Source of the DNA: Bacteroidales bacterium
Lineage (GTDB): Bacteria > Bacteroidota > Bacteroidia > Bacteroidales > UBA932
DNA: 64,000 bases
NCBI GenBank assembly: GCA_017398335.1
Contig: JAFQGK010000046.1
Location: 1 to 64,000 of the forward strand
Direction of reading: 5' to 3'
Translations under genes and position numbers: made by a program
The notes under the pieces: generated by a model
What the model was told of the DNA's origin: nothing
Databases searched by the model: none
What the model saw: the letters and a program-made list of their open reading frames with translations, nothing else
In this document: positions 7,936-16,235 of the stretch, one piece after another
Layout: each line of letters opens with the position of its first letter
How positions within the stretch are numbered: the first letter of the stretch is position 1

Positions 7936-9033
7936 TCATTTCTGCACCGGAAGCTGATAAAGCTTAAGGCCGAACTCCTGAGCCATAGCAAGGAGATGGT
8001 CGAATATGTCTGACTGGATATCTTCATATTCTTTCCAGACCTTATCTGTCAGAAAGAAATACACCTCTATGGGAAGGCCGAATTCACAAGGTTCCCTCTG
8101 TGCTGTTATCAGGTCAAGATTCTGTGATACCATAGGGTGCTGCCTGAGGTATAGTCCTATGTATATACGGTAAAGCTGCGAATTCGTGGGAGCCTCTTTT
8201 CCGGCTTTCCAGTCCTTCATCAAGGGGATATTCTTCCGTATGTCGGAAACCATGTCCTCAGAACATACCTCCACGCTGTTGAGGTCGATAAATATTTTCT
8301 TGTCGACTCTTCGTCCTTCGCTTTCGCTCATTCCCCTCCAGTTCTTGAAAGGCGTACTTACAAGGGTGTATGGGGGAATTGTCGTTATGGTATTATCCCA
8401 GTTCCTGACCTTCACGGTGTTCAGGGTTATCTCCTCTACTATTCCGTTGGCGCTTCCGTCAGGCATCTGGATCCAGTCTCCTATACGGATCATGTTGTTC
8501 TGTGACAGCTGTACACCGGCCACGAAACCAAGAATGCTGTCCTTGAATATAAGCATAAGCACAGCAGCAGAGGCTCCCAGACCGGTAAGCAGGACAGTCG
8601 GAGACTTGTCGATCAGTATGGCGACAATCAGTATGCCTCCGATAAAGAACAGGATGACCTGTATGGCCTGGATCAGTCCTTTCAGCGGGTGGCTTCTGTG
8701 TTTTTCCGTGCTGGAATACAGGTCCAGGAATATCTGCAGCAGGGCGTTGCCGATAAGAAGCATGACAAATACCAGATATGAAACCGCTATTCTCTGAAGC
8801 AGTAGCAGGGTGTGGTCGCCCTTTTCATAGATTGTAAACAGCATGAAATATACAAAAAGGCCCGGAATCATCAGGAGCATGTTCCGCCCCAGTCTGCGTT
8901 TCTGAAGGTATGGATGCAACTTCGTTTTCTGCAGTTTCCTGCTCCGGCGTGATATGAATGAGAATATGCCTTGGCACAGGAAATTCAGTCCTATGGCCAA
9001 GGCAATGATTGCGAGAACTTCCAGAGCTTTCAT
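7936..9033 (-). CDS. MscS-family mechanosensitive channel (YbdG-like)
   Basis: A 365-residue small-conductance mechanosensitive channel. The N-terminal half has several hydrophobic segments (VLAIIALAIGLNFLC, NMLLMIPGLFVYFML, VSYLVFVMLLIGNALL, VILFFIGGILIVAILI). A pore helix region LTGLGASAAVLMLIFKDSIL and the MscS beta-domain follow (RIGDWIQMPDGSANGIVEEI, KVRNWDNTITTIPPY, FKNWRGMSESEGRRV). The motif run strongly resembles E. coli YbdG/MscM. It should gate under membrane tension in the inner membrane and protect against osmotic downshock. The start ATG shares one nucleotide with the upstream rubredoxin stop (TAATG), implying translational coupling. Confidence 0.93.
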   Translation of the reverse strand: MKALEVLAIIALAIGLNFLCQGIFSFISRRSRKLQKTKLHPYLQKRRLGRNMLLMIPGLFVYFMLFTIYEKGDHTLLLLQRIAVSYLVFVMLLIGNALLQIFLDLYSSTEKHRSHPLKGLIQAIQVILFFIGGILIVAILIDKSPTVLLTGLGASAAVLMLIFKDSILGFVAGVQLSQNNMIRIGDWIQMPDGSANGIVEEITLNTVKVRNWDNTITTIPPYTLVSTPFKNWRGMSESEGRRVDKKIFIDLNSVEVCSEDMVSDIRKNIPLMKDWKAGKEAPTNSQLYRIYIGLYLRQHPMVSQNLDLITAQREPCEFGLPIEVYFFLTDKVWKEYEDIQSDIFDHLLAMAQEFGLKLYQLPVQK

Positions 9034-9194
9034 TATCTCTCCTCTTCAAAATGTTCTTTCCCTACTCCGCAGGCCGGACATGTCCAGTCTTCAGGGATGT
9101 CCTCAAATGCCGTTCCTGGTGCGACGCCGTTTTCCGGGTCTCCTTCTGCCGGATCATATATGTATCCGCAGATGACGCAAACGTATCTTTTCAT
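9033..9194 (-). CDS. Rubredoxin
   Basis: A small gene of 53 codons beginning [18 protein letters not shown], with the two rubredoxin knuckles CVICGY and CPACGV supplying four cysteine ligands for one iron, plus the conserved EDWTCPACG context. It is a cytosolic one-electron carrier, in anaerobes commonly serving superoxide reductase, rubrerythrin or peroxide/oxygen-detoxifying chains. An alternative ATG two codons upstream (9198-9200) would add MS; MKRY is preferred because it matches the family N-terminus. Its stop overlaps the MscS start by one base. No obvious promoter box was found in the 150-nt upstream gap. Confidence 0.95.
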   Translation of the reverse strand: MKRYVCVICGYIYDPAEGDPENGVAPGTAFEDIPEDWTCPACGVGKEHFEEER

Positions 9195-9320
9195 ACTCAT
9201 AAATATTTATACGCCGCCATGTCAGACAATAATCAGACCGTCTGCGCAAGCCTAAGAAAATCCGAAGTATCAAAAGGTCGAAAAAAACGACGTATTTTCT
9301 ATGTGATTCATAAAAATATG

Positions 9321-9328
9321 TATATTTG
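9321..9328 (+). promoter_or_regulatory. Candidate -7 element for the AraC regulator
   Basis: TATATTTG matches TAnnTTTG and lies 17 nt before the AraC start codon, so the transcript would be nearly leaderless. No good -33 TTTG is visible at 18-20 nt, which suits a weak or regulated promoter. Confidence 0.4.
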
Positions 9329-9345
9329 TCGAAAATTGTATACAT

Positions 9346-10257
9346 ATGGATAAGAGAGAATTGCACAACATTACACTTGGAAAATTTAAAAGCTTCTTTC
9401 CGGAAGCGTCTTCTGTAGGTCTTGGAGATGATTTTTATATCCTTGATGCCCAGCTTACGGACAATCATAGCCCTCTGCAGCATCCCTGCCGTTTTGACGG
9501 TTTTTTGATCCTCTACTGCTGCAAGGGACATATACGTCTGAATATCAATCTTAATGAATATGAATTGAAGGAGAATATGATGTTCGTCAATTCTCCCGGC
9601 AATATCATAAAGGTGAACGAGCTGGTGGATACAGATCAGAAAGATATGCGCTATCTGGTTGTGGCCATGTCTAAGGACTTTCTCAGCAGTCTTGCCCTCG
9701 ATGCAAACAAAATGTTCAATGACTGGCTGTCTTTGATAAACGATCCGTTCATGTCTCTGGATGAGGAAAACTCCAAGCTTCTGGGTGATCACCTCAAACT
9801 GATTTCTACAGTTGTGGACTCGTCGCTTACTCATAAAAAAGACGTGGTACGTACACTTATGTCCTCCCTTCTCTATGTTATTACGGGTATGTGGGCAGCA
9901 AGGTCTTTGAAAGAGGAAGAGAAAGAGATAACCTCTTCCAGAAGCAGGATGATATTCGAGCAGTTTATGAAGCTTGTCAACGAGTATCACACCCGGTACC
10001 GCAATGTCGGTTTTTATGCAGATAAGTTGTGTCTGACCCCAAAATATCTTTCCAAACTGGTAAAGAATGCTTCCGGGAGATCGGCTCCTGACTGGATTGA
10101 TGCATATGTGATTCTCGAGGCCAAGAATCTTCTCAAGCATTCAAATATCTCGATAAAGGAGATCGTCTACAGACTTAATTTCCCTAATCAGTCAGTCTTC
10201 TATAAGTTCTTCAAAGCAAGGACGAACATGACTCCAAGTGAGTATAGAAATTCCTGA
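9346..10257 (+). CDS. AraC-family transcriptional regulator
   Basis: A 303-residue cytosolic regulator. Residues about 1-180 form a cupin-like sensing domain (FDGFLILYCCKGHIRLNINLNEYEL, given here only as a landmark around residues 45-70). The C-terminal ~100 residues are a two-HTH AraC DNA-binding domain: VGFYADKLCLTPKYLSKLVK, then ISIKEIVYRLNFPNQSVFYK and FFKARTNMTPSEYRNS, the family signature. It sits upstream of a sugar permease/kinase pair on the same strand but separated by 245 nt containing its own promoter and hairpin, so it is a plausible regulator of that pair rather than a co-transcribed member. The ligand is unknown. Confidence 0.9.
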   Translation: MDKRELHNITLGKFKSFFPEASSVGLGDDFYILDAQLTDNHSPLQHPCRFDGFLILYCCKGHIRLNINLNEYELKENMMFVNSPGNIIKVNELVDTDQKDMRYLVVAMSKDFLSSLALDANKMFNDWLSLINDPFMSLDEENSKLLGDHLKLISTVVDSSLTHKKDVVRTLMSSLLYVITGMWAARSLKEEEKEITSSRSRMIFEQFMKLVNEYHTRYRNVGFYADKLCLTPKYLSKLVKNASGRSAPDWIDAYVILEAKNLLKHSNISIKEIVYRLNFPNQSVFYKFFKARTNMTPSEYRNS

Positions 10258-10312
10258 AAGTGCTTTATAATCCAAAGCAAAACGACTCTTTGCTGATAAT
10301 TTTGTAAAAGAA

Positions 10313-10343
10313 TTTGGGAATTTCATAAAATTCATTAACTTTG
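10313..10343 (+). promoter_or_regulatory. Promoter for the sugar permease/kinase operon
   Basis: TTTG at 10313-10316 and TAACTTTG at 10336-10343 with 19-nt spacing match the Bacteroidota sigma-ABfr promoter closely. The transcript would start near 10350, giving a leader of about 150 nt that contains the GC-rich hairpin at 10397-10424. Confidence 0.75.
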
Positions 10344-10396
10344 CGAAAGACATCAGAATTTTTTCGTGTCTATTTGTTAAGTTCGTTTTATATACG

Positions 10397-10431
10397 GCAG
10401 GGTTCCTTGGGGAGGGGACCCTGCTAATTTT
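10397..10431 (+). terminator. Leader hairpin, possible attenuator
   Basis: GCAGGGT (10397-10403) pairs perfectly with ACCCTGC (10418-10424), followed by TAATTTTT. It lies between the promoter and the permease start, about 70 nt before the ATG. It may end a short leader RNA (attenuation) or simply stabilise the mRNA; the T run is interrupted, so termination would be partial at best. Confidence 0.45.
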
Positions 10432-10502
10432 TAAAAAATATTTTGTAACTTAGGCCCGATTTTGACCTGACTGCAATAATTATTAACATAAACTTGATAA
10501 AA

Positions 10503-11750
10503 ATGAATAAAAAAAGTAATGTTCTTGCGATTGGAATCATGTTTTTCCTCTTCGCAATGATTTCATTCGTGACAGGTCTCCAGAACCCTATGGGAGTTAT
10601 CGCCAAGGCACAGTTCGGTGCTACAAACCTTATGTCCCAGCTTGGTAATGCAGCAAACTTCATTGCATATGCATTCATGGGACTTCCTGCCGGTTTCCTT
10701 CTCAAGGGTAAAGGTTATAAGTTTACTGCCCTCACTGCGGTAGCTATCGGCTTCATTGGTGTTGCGATATCGTATCTTTCAGGCGTGTTCGGCAACTTCG
10801 CCATCTACCTTCTCGGAGCATTTGTTTCAGGTTTCTCAATGTGTATGCTCAATACAGTTGTGAACCCTTTGCTCAACACTCTCGGCGGTGGTGGAAACAG
10901 AGGTAATCAGCTTATCCAGCTCGGAGGCTCATGCAACTCGCTGTCTGCTACAATCGTTCCTGTGCTTGCAGGTTATCTTATCGGTGAAGTTACTGAGAAT
11001 ACTCAGGTTGCAGACGTGAATGCCGCCCTGTTCATCGCTATGGGTATCTTCGCTCTTGCATTCGTCATCATTTTCTTCTCAACCATTCCAGAGCCGGAGC
11101 TTGAAGCAGCAGCTGCTGCCGGTGAGCAGAAGAAAGAAGGAACTCTCGAGAGCATCAAGGGTGCTGTTTCACACAAGAATCTTGTTTTCGGTGTGATTGC
11201 GATCTTCCTTTATGTAGGTATCGAGGTCGGTATTCCTAACATGGCAAATCTTTATATGACATCAGCAGACGGTCTTGGTATGGCAGCCGGTGTTGCCGGA
11301 ACCCTCGTCGGTGCATATTGGTTCCTTATGCTTTGCGGCCGTCTTGTCGGCGGTGCAGTCGGTGGCAAGGTTTCAAGCCGTGCCATGATGACAGCAGTGA
11401 GCTCTGCGGCAATCGTGTTCATCCTTCTTGGAATGTTCCTTCCTAAAACATGGACAATGAGCCTTCTCGGAGCTGAAGTTCCGGTAGGAATGCTCTTTTT
11501 CGTCATCTGCGGTCTCTGCACTTCGATCATGTGGGGAGCAATCTTCAACCTCGCAGTTGAGGGGCTCGGAAGATATACTTCCATCGCATCCGGACTCTTC
11601 ATGGTAATGGTATGCGGCGGCGGTATCCTTCCTTTGGTACAGGGCGCAGTAGCAGACGCAGCGGGCTATGTAAACAGCTACTGGGTGCTTATCGCAGCTC
11701 TTGTCTACACTCTTTGGTTTGCCCTTTATGGCTCTAAGACGAATAAATAA
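10503..11750 (+). CDS. FucP/GluP-type MFS sugar:H+ symporter
   Basis: A 415-residue, roughly 12-TM major facilitator of the FucP family (fucose, glucose/galactose permeases). It has the family loop NPLLNTLGGGGNRGNQLIQL and QLGGSCNSLSATIVPVLAGYLIG, with a long cytoplasmic central loop after helix 6 (EPELEAAAAAGEQKKEG). Start chosen at ATG 10503 (MNKKSNVLAIG); an in-frame TTG at 10494 is possible but less likely. It is followed after 12 nt by a ROK sugar kinase, so the pair probably imports and phosphorylates a hexose such as glucose. Substrate is inferred from the partner, not from binding-site residues. Confidence 0.9.
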   Translation: MNKKSNVLAIGIMFFLFAMISFVTGLQNPMGVIAKAQFGATNLMSQLGNAANFIAYAFMGLPAGFLLKGKGYKFTALTAVAIGFIGVAISYLSGVFGNFAIYLLGAFVSGFSMCMLNTVVNPLLNTLGGGGNRGNQLIQLGGSCNSLSATIVPVLAGYLIGEVTENTQVADVNAALFIAMGIFALAFVIIFFSTIPEPELEAAAAAGEQKKEGTLESIKGAVSHKNLVFGVIAIFLYVGIEVGIPNMANLYMTSADGLGMAAGVAGTLVGAYWFLMLCGRLVGGAVGGKVSSRAMMTAVSSAAIVFILLGMFLPKTWTMSLLGAEVPVGMLFFVICGLCTSIMWGAIFNLAVEGLGRYTSIASGLFMVMVCGGGILPLVQGAVADAAGYVNSYWVLIAALVYTLWFALYGSKTNK

Positions 11751-11762
11751 AATCAGATATAT

Positions 11763-12722
11763 ATGGATTCAACATTTGTAGTGGGAATAGATGTCGGCGG
11801 ACAGACCACGAAGCTTGGTGTAGTTGACGCAAGAGGAACAGTCCTCGCACAGACTGTTATACGCACGGATACTTATACAACTATCGAACCTTACATTGCC
11901 GAGCTTGCAGAGGCTCTCAGAAAGGTAATTGCTGATGCAGGTGCCGAGGGTAAGGTAAGAGGTATCGGAGTCGGTGCACCAAACGGAAACTATTATACAG
12001 GTACCATTGAAAATGCCGTGAACCTTTCATGGGGTGGCACTCAGACAATCGAGTTCTCGAAGTTGCTTTCTGAGGCAATGGGCGGACTTCCGGTCGCTCT
12101 TACCAACGATGCCAACGCTGCTGCTGTTGGTGAAATGACATATGGTGCCGCAAGAGGCATGAAGAATTTCATCATGATCACTCTGGGTACCGGCGTAGGT
12201 TCAGGTATCGTCATCAACGGAGACGTAGTATATGGACACGACGGTTTTGCCGGTGAACTTGGTCACGTGGCTGCAGTACGCAACAATGGACGTACCTGCA
12301 ATTGCGGAAAGACAGGATGCCTCGAGACTTATGCTTCGGCAACAGGTGTGGCACGTACAGCACGTGAATGGCTCGAACTCAGCGATGAGCCTTCTGTTCT
12401 CAGAAGCCTTGACAATATCACTTCAAAGGATGTCTACGAGGCAGCTAAGGAGGGAGATAAACTTGCGCTCAAGATCTTTGAGTTCACAGGAAAGATTCTC
12501 GGACGCTCATTTGCAGACTTCATCGCATTCAGCTCACCTGAGGCTATCGTTCTCTTTGGCGGTCTTGCAAGGGCTAAGGAATTCCTCCTCCAGCCTATAG
12601 AGGATGCGATGAATGCCAATGTTCTTCCTTTATGGAGAGGCAAGGTAAAGATTGTATTCTCTCAGCTTAAGGAGTCTGATGCTGCTATTTTGGGAGCATC
12701 TGCCCTCGCTTGGGAACTTTAA
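11763..12722 (+). CDS. ROK-family sugar kinase (glucokinase-like)
   Basis: A 319-residue ROK kinase. N-terminal phosphate motif VVGIDVGGQTTKLGVVD, second ATP-site motif ITLGTGVGSGIVING, catalytic segment LTNDANAAAVGE (Asp base), and the zinc-binding ROK signature CNCGKTGCLETYAS are all intact, with ELGH upstream of it. It should phosphorylate a hexose, most likely glucose, at C6 using ATP in the cytosol. It is the second gene of the permease operon. Glucokinase is the default call for this length and motif set, but N-acetylglucosamine or mannose kinases of the same family cannot be excluded. Confidence 0.9.
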   Translation: MDSTFVVGIDVGGQTTKLGVVDARGTVLAQTVIRTDTYTTIEPYIAELAEALRKVIADAGAEGKVRGIGVGAPNGNYYTGTIENAVNLSWGGTQTIEFSKLLSEAMGGLPVALTNDANAAAVGEMTYGAARGMKNFIMITLGTGVGSGIVINGDVVYGHDGFAGELGHVAAVRNNGRTCNCGKTGCLETYASATGVARTAREWLELSDEPSVLRSLDNITSKDVYEAAKEGDKLALKIFEFTGKILGRSFADFIAFSSPEAIVLFGGLARAKEFLLQPIEDAMNANVLPLWRGKVKIVFSQLKESDAAILGASALAWEL

Positions 12723-12749
12723 TGAAAAATTTTCGCAGAATTTTTAGTT

Positions 12750-12766
12750 TTGGCATACCCTTTGCA
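12750..12766 (+). promoter_or_regulatory. Sigma-54 (RpoN)-type -24/-12 promoter
   Basis: TTGGCATACCCTTTGCA fits the sigma-54 consensus TTGGCAYR-N4-TTGCW, with GG at 12752-12753 and GC at 12764-12765, exactly 12 nt apart. It lies in the gap between the sugar kinase and the convergent der gene and points at a strong terminator 57 nt downstream, with no reading frame in between. Whether the organism encodes RpoN is not visible here. Confidence 0.55.
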
Positions 12767-12775
12767 AATAAACTG

Positions 12776-12856
12776 ATTAAAAAAGAAAGTTAGTTTAGTT
12801 GTTAATAATAGGGTTATAGTATAAGAGGAACCGTCGTGATGACTGGTTCCTCTTTT
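12776..12856 (+). ncRNA. Candidate sigma-54-dependent small RNA
   Basis: A start about 10-12 nt after the -12 box and an end at the terminator would give an RNA of roughly 80 nt. Its 5' part is A/T-rich and apparently unstructured, followed by a 10-bp hairpin and a U tail, the classic trans-acting sRNA layout. It is in an intergenic region between convergent genes and has no coding potential that I can see. It is entirely inferred from the promoter and terminator. Confidence 0.35.
12823..12856 (+). terminator. Intrinsic terminator
   Basis: AAGAGGAACC (12823-12832) pairs perfectly with GGTTCCTCTT (12845-12854), with a 12-nt loop and T residues overlapping the 3' arm. The arms' AAGA/TCTT ends make it usable in both directions, so it can end the sugar operon (or the candidate sRNA) and der on the other strand. 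Confidence 0.8.
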
Positions 12857-12890
12857 CGTTTATTAAATAAGGCTCCTGATGGATAGTATG

Positions 12891-14198
12891 TTATTTCTGT
12901 CTGAGATACACCTGTACAGGACATCCGAGGAAGTCGAAGTTGCTTCGGAGCTTGTTCTCCAGGAAACGTCTGTAAGGCTCGCGGATATACTGCGGAAGAT
13001 TACAGAAGAATGCAAATGAAGGCGATCTCGTAGGAAGCTGAGTCACGTACTTGATCTTGATGTACTTGCCCTTCCATGCAGGCGGCGGGTAGTTCTCGAT
13101 TTCTTCGAGCATCACCTCGTTAAGCTTTGAGGTCGATATCTTTCTCGAATAATTCTCATAGACGTGTGCAGCAGCATCCAGCACATCCATTATTCTCTGT
13201 TTGTTTATTACGGATGTGAAGATGATAGGAATGTCATTGAATGGAGCTAGTCTTTCCTTGATGGCCTGAGTGTACTCCTTCATCGTGTTGCTGTCCTTCT
13301 CGATTGTGTCCCATTTGTTCACTACCACCACGCAGCCCTTTCTGTTTCTCTGGATGAGGTTGAAAATGGCCATATCCTGAGACTCTATACCTGTCTGGGC
13401 ATCCACCATCAGGATGCAGACGTCAGAATGCTCGATGGCACGGATTGACCTCATGACTGAGTAGAACTCCAGATCTTCGTGAACCTTGGTCTTCTTTCTC
13501 ATACCGGCAGTGTCCACAAGCATGAATTCATGTCCGAATTTGTTGTATAGGGTAGCGATTGAGTCACGTGTCGTACCGGCGATTGGGGTCACGATATTCC
13601 TTTCCTTGCCGAGAAGGGCGTTGGTAAGGGATGACTTGCCTACGTTCGGTTTTCCTACAATGGTGAAATGTGGAAGCTCAGGATGTTCATCTGTGTCCGG
13701 ATCCTCTGCAGGAAGTACCTTTACTATAGCATCAAGAAGGTCTCCTGTACCTCCTCCGTTTGCCGCGGAAATACTGTACACTTCTCCAAGTCCCAGTGAA
13801 TAGAACTGGAAGGCGTCGTACATCTTTTCTCCGGAGTCGATCTTGTTGACAGCAAGAACCACCGGTTTGCCACTTCTTCTGAGAATGTCAGCGATCTCTT
13901 CGTCATAGTCGGTTATGCCGGTACCGGCTTCGACCATGAAAAGAACCACGTTTGCCTCTTCGATGGCAAGAACAACCTGCTTGCGGATCTCTTCCTCGAA
14001 AATGTCATCGGAGTTGGAAGTGTATCCTCCTGTGTCTACAACAGAAAATTCATTACCGCACCACTCGCAACGGCCATAATGCCTGTCGCGGGTTACACCT
14101 GCGGTCTCGTCAACAATCGCCTGGCGCATTCCCACCAGACGGTTAAAAAGTGTGGATTTGCCCACATTCGGGCGTCCGACAATAGCTAAAAGGCTCAT
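12891..14198 (-). CDS. der: Ribosome-assembly GTPase Der (EngA)
   Basis: A 435-residue tandem-GTPase protein needed for 50S subunit maturation. G domain 1 has [16 protein letters not shown] and NKID; G domain 2 has [17 protein letters not shown] and NKWD. A C-terminal KH-like domain follows ([31 protein letters not shown]). Length is typical. It is the last gene of a minus-strand group (engB, prs, small membrane protein, der), although a palindrome-rich gap separates it from the small gene. Confidence 0.97.
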   Translation of the reverse strand: MSLLAIVGRPNVGKSTLFNRLVGMRQAIVDETAGVTRDRHYGRCEWCGNEFSVVDTGGYTSNSDDIFEEEIRKQVVLAIEEANVVLFMVEAGTGITDYDEEIADILRRSGKPVVLAVNKIDSGEKMYDAFQFYSLGLGEVYSISAANGGGTGDLLDAIVKVLPAEDPDTDEHPELPHFTIVGKPNVGKSSLTNALLGKERNIVTPIAGTTRDSIATLYNKFGHEFMLVDTAGMRKKTKVHEDLEFYSVMRSIRAIEHSDVCILMVDAQTGIESQDMAIFNLIQRNRKGCVVVVNKWDTIEKDSNTMKEYTQAIKERLAPFNDIPIIFTSVINKQRIMDVLDAAAHVYENYSRKISTSKLNEVMLEEIENYPPPAWKGKYIKIKYVTQLPTRSPSFAFFCNLPQYIREPYRRFLENKLRSNFDFLGCPVQVYLRQK

Positions 14199-14220
14199 AA
14201 TAAATTATTTAGTTGTTAAC

Positions 14221-14260
14221 ATTCCGCCTCACGGCGGAATCGCTCATCCCTATCCGGGAT
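14221..14260. repeat. Palindromic intergenic repeat (ATTCCGCC hairpin)
   Basis: ATTCCGCC TCAC GGCGGAAT (14221-14240) is a perfect 8-bp palindrome, followed by a second small hairpin ATCCC TATCC GGGAT (14246-14260). A related palindrome with the same ATTCCG/CGGAAT arms lies at 14522-14557 on the other side of the small gene, so this is probably a member of a dispersed repeat family rather than a simple terminator. No T run follows. Confidence 0.6.
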
Positions 14261-14263
14261 CGT

Positions 14264-14509
14264 TTATCTGCAGTCGGCTCCGCAGCTTGCGCAGCCTCCT
14301 TCGTCACATTTAGGTGTGCCGTCGGGATTCTTCTCTCCCCAAAGTCTTATCTCTTCCTCCTTGGCGCATTTGATACCTCTCTTGCGCATTTCCTTATTGT
14401 TCTCTATTTCTGTCTCAGGAAACTTTCCGTCTTTCCTGAAAATGATGTTGAAGCAAAGTCCGAAGACGCAAAGTCCAACGAGGATGACAGCAGCAATCAA
14501 TATTTCCAT
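14264..14509 (-). CDS. Small single-pass membrane protein with Cys-rich tail
   Basis: An 81-residue protein starting MEILIAAVILVGLCVFGLCF, one N-terminal transmembrane helix, then a charged cytoplasmic segment and a C-terminal cysteine cluster (CDEGGCASCGADC) that could bind a metal or form disulfides. I know no assigned function; similar short proteins occur next to prs or der in other Bacteroidota as far as I recall. An in-frame ATG four codons upstream (14521) is possible; the internal ATG is preferred because the hydrophobic helix begins directly after it. Palindromic repeats flank the gene on both sides. Confidence 0.7.
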   Translation of the reverse strand: MEILIAAVILVGLCVFGLCFNIIFRKDGKFPETEIENNKEMRKRGIKCAKEEEIRLWGEKNPDGTPKCDEGGCASCGADCR

Positions 14510-14521
14510 ATCTAAAATCAA

Positions 14522-14557
14522 AATTCCGTCGGAAGGTCCGTTCCTCCCGGCGGAATT
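14522..14557. repeat. Palindromic intergenic repeat (AATTCCGTCGG hairpin)
   Basis: AATTCCGTCGG (14522-14532) pairs with CCGGCGGAATT (14547-14557) with one G-U pair, and an inner AGG/CCT pair extends the hairpin. The outer arms match those of the 14221-14240 palindrome, so both belong to one family flanking the small membrane protein gene. It lies between prs and that gene. Confidence 0.6.
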
Positions 14558-14574
14558 AATATCAAATCCAGTTC

Positions 14575-15525
14575 CTAGTTGATGAAGCTAGTGCTGATAG
14601 GCTCGTAATTATATACCTTGTTTATGATATCGGCAAATATCTTGGTCATTGAAAGGACTGTGATCTTGCTCTTGTCCTTAGCAGGGTCGTTGCTGAGAGG
14701 AATGGTATCTGATACGATTACTTCCTCAAGAGCTGATTCTGCGATTCTGTCATATGCCGGACCGGAAAGAACAGGGTGCGTGGCGCATGCACGAACGCTT
14801 AAAGCTCCCATTTCCTTAAGTACGTTTGCAGCTTTTGCAAGTGTGCCGGCTGTATCGATCATATCGTCAACAATGACCACATTCTTGCCCTTGACGTCTC
14901 CGATGGCTGTAATTGAACCCACTACATTTGCTTTCTCGCGTGATTTGTGACAGATGATGACAGGACACTCAAGATACCTTGCATATGCGTTTGCCCTCTT
15001 GGCTCCACCCATATCAGGTGCTGCGATTGCAAGGTTCTCGATATTCATCGCCTTGAGATAAGGAAGGAATACAGCGCTTGCGTAGATGTGGTCAACAGGG
15101 AAATCGAAGAATCCCTGGATCTGGTCAGCATGGAGGTCACATGTCATAACGCGGTCGCATCCTGCTGCGTGGAGCATGTTTGCCACGAGTTTTGCGCCGA
15201 TGGAAACTCTTGGTTTGTCCTTGCGGTCCTGTCTTGCCCACCCGAAGTACGGCATCACGGCGATCACCTTGTGTGCAGAGGCCCTTCTGGCGGCGTCAAT
15301 CATCTGAAGAAGCTCGAAAAGATTCTCGCATGGCGGGAAAGTGGACTGAATGATGAATACTGTAGCTCCGCGTACACTTTCGTTGTAGCATGGCTGGAAT
15401 TCACCATCGCTGAATGTGAGCACATCTGCTGAGCCAAGCTCAAGATTCATTGACTTGGCAACCTTCAGTGCGAAGTCTTTTGAAGCTCTGCATGTGAAGA
15501 GTTTGATTTTATGTTCGTTATGCAT
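14575..15525 (-). CDS. prs: Ribose-phosphate pyrophosphokinase (PRPP synthetase)
   Basis: A 316-residue PRPP synthetase, making 5-phosphoribosyl diphosphate from ribose 5-phosphate and ATP for nucleotide, His and Trp synthesis. Landmarks: FSDGEFQPCYNESVRG, MPYFGWARQDRKDKPR (ATP-binding flexible region), DLHADQIQGFF (metal-binding DLH), and the PRPP loop VVIVDDMIDTAGTL. Length is normal. Its start overlaps the end of engB by 8 nt, so the two are co-transcribed from the promoter near 16.18 kb. Confidence 0.97.
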   Translation of the reverse strand: MHNEHKIKLFTCRASKDFALKVAKSMNLELGSADVLTFSDGEFQPCYNESVRGATVFIIQSTFPPCENLFELLQMIDAARRASAHKVIAVMPYFGWARQDRKDKPRVSIGAKLVANMLHAAGCDRVMTCDLHADQIQGFFDFPVDHIYASAVFLPYLKAMNIENLAIAAPDMGGAKRANAYARYLECPVIICHKSREKANVVGSITAIGDVKGKNVVIVDDMIDTAGTLAKAANVLKEMGALSVRACATHPVLSGPAYDRIAESALEEVIVSDTIPLSNDPAKDKSKITVLSMTKIFADIINKVYNYEPISTSFIN

Positions 15526-16147
15526 GGTCTGTGAGGGTTTGATTATTTTCTTTCATATCCTTGAGCACTGATTCTATGTAGTTCAGAATCTCATCTCGTC
15601 CCAGTCCGGTCTCAGACGAACTTATAAATGTCGGCGGCAATTCCTCCCACAGCTCAAGAATCTGATTCTTCATCTTTTCGACCTGGGCAGCAAGTGCGTT
15701 CGGGCCGTTCTTGTCACCTTTTGTAAAGATTATGGCGAAAGGAATTCTGCTCTGACCAAGCTCTATCAGGAAATCCATATCTACCTTGCCGATGTCGTGT
15801 CTCGAATCTATCAGCACGAAGAGCATGACCATTTCTTCAGAAAGGTTGATATAGTTGCGGATCACCTGTTCAAGTTTCTGTTTGCCCGTTGAAGACATTT
15901 TTGCATAGCCGTATCCAGGAAGGTCGACGAGATACCACTCCCTGTTGATGAGGAAATGGTTGACGAGTCTTGTCTTTCCGGGTTTGCTGGAGGTCATTGC
16001 CAGTTTTTTGTTACGGCACAGCATGTTGATCAGCGATGATTTGCCGACGTTGGATCTTCCGATGAAGGCGAACTCAGGGAACTTCTGTTTCGGCTTCTCG
16101 GAAATACGTGTACTGCTACCTGCAAAAAGGGCTTCTGAAATCTTCAT
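15518..16147 (-). CDS. engB: Ribosome-biogenesis GTP-binding protein EngB/YsxC
   Basis: A 209-residue TrmE-Era-EngA-like small GTPase needed for 50S assembly. G motifs in order: GRSNVGKSSLINML (G1), DLPGYGYAK (G3), TKGD (G4) and SSSETG (G5). The N-terminal extension is short and the C-terminal tail charged. It is the first gene of the minus-strand engB-prs group and overlaps prs by 8 nt. A TATCTTTG -7 box lies about 28 nt upstream. Divergent xseA lies across a 118-nt gap. Confidence 0.95.
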   Translation of the reverse strand: MKISEALFAGSSTRISEKPKQKFPEFAFIGRSNVGKSSLINMLCRNKKLAMTSSKPGKTRLVNHFLINREWYLVDLPGYGYAKMSSTGKQKLEQVIRNYINLSEEMVMLFVLIDSRHDIGKVDMDFLIELGQSRIPFAIIFTKGDKNGPNALAAQVEKMKNQILELWEELPPTFISSSETGLGRDEILNYIESVLKDMKENNQTLTDHA

Positions 16148-16174
16148 GGTGAGTTGTGATGCTCAAACAGTGCG

Positions 16175-16182
16175 CAAAGATA
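16175..16182 (-). promoter_or_regulatory. Candidate -7 element for engB-prs
   Basis: On the minus strand this reads TATCTTTG, an exact TAnnTTTG match, 27 nt ahead of the engB start codon. The -33 region has no perfect TTTG. It is one half of a divergent promoter region with xseA. Confidence 0.5.
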
Positions 16183-16235
16183 TTAAATTTATTTTATTTC
16201 TATTGAAATAATGGCCCAACTGAAGGAAAATTTGC

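Noticed and set aside
9154..10140. Long minus-strand frame (328 codons) antisense to the AraC gene
   Set aside because: No recognisable motifs, and it would overlap rubredoxin; the AraC frame on the other strand has clear HTH signatures.
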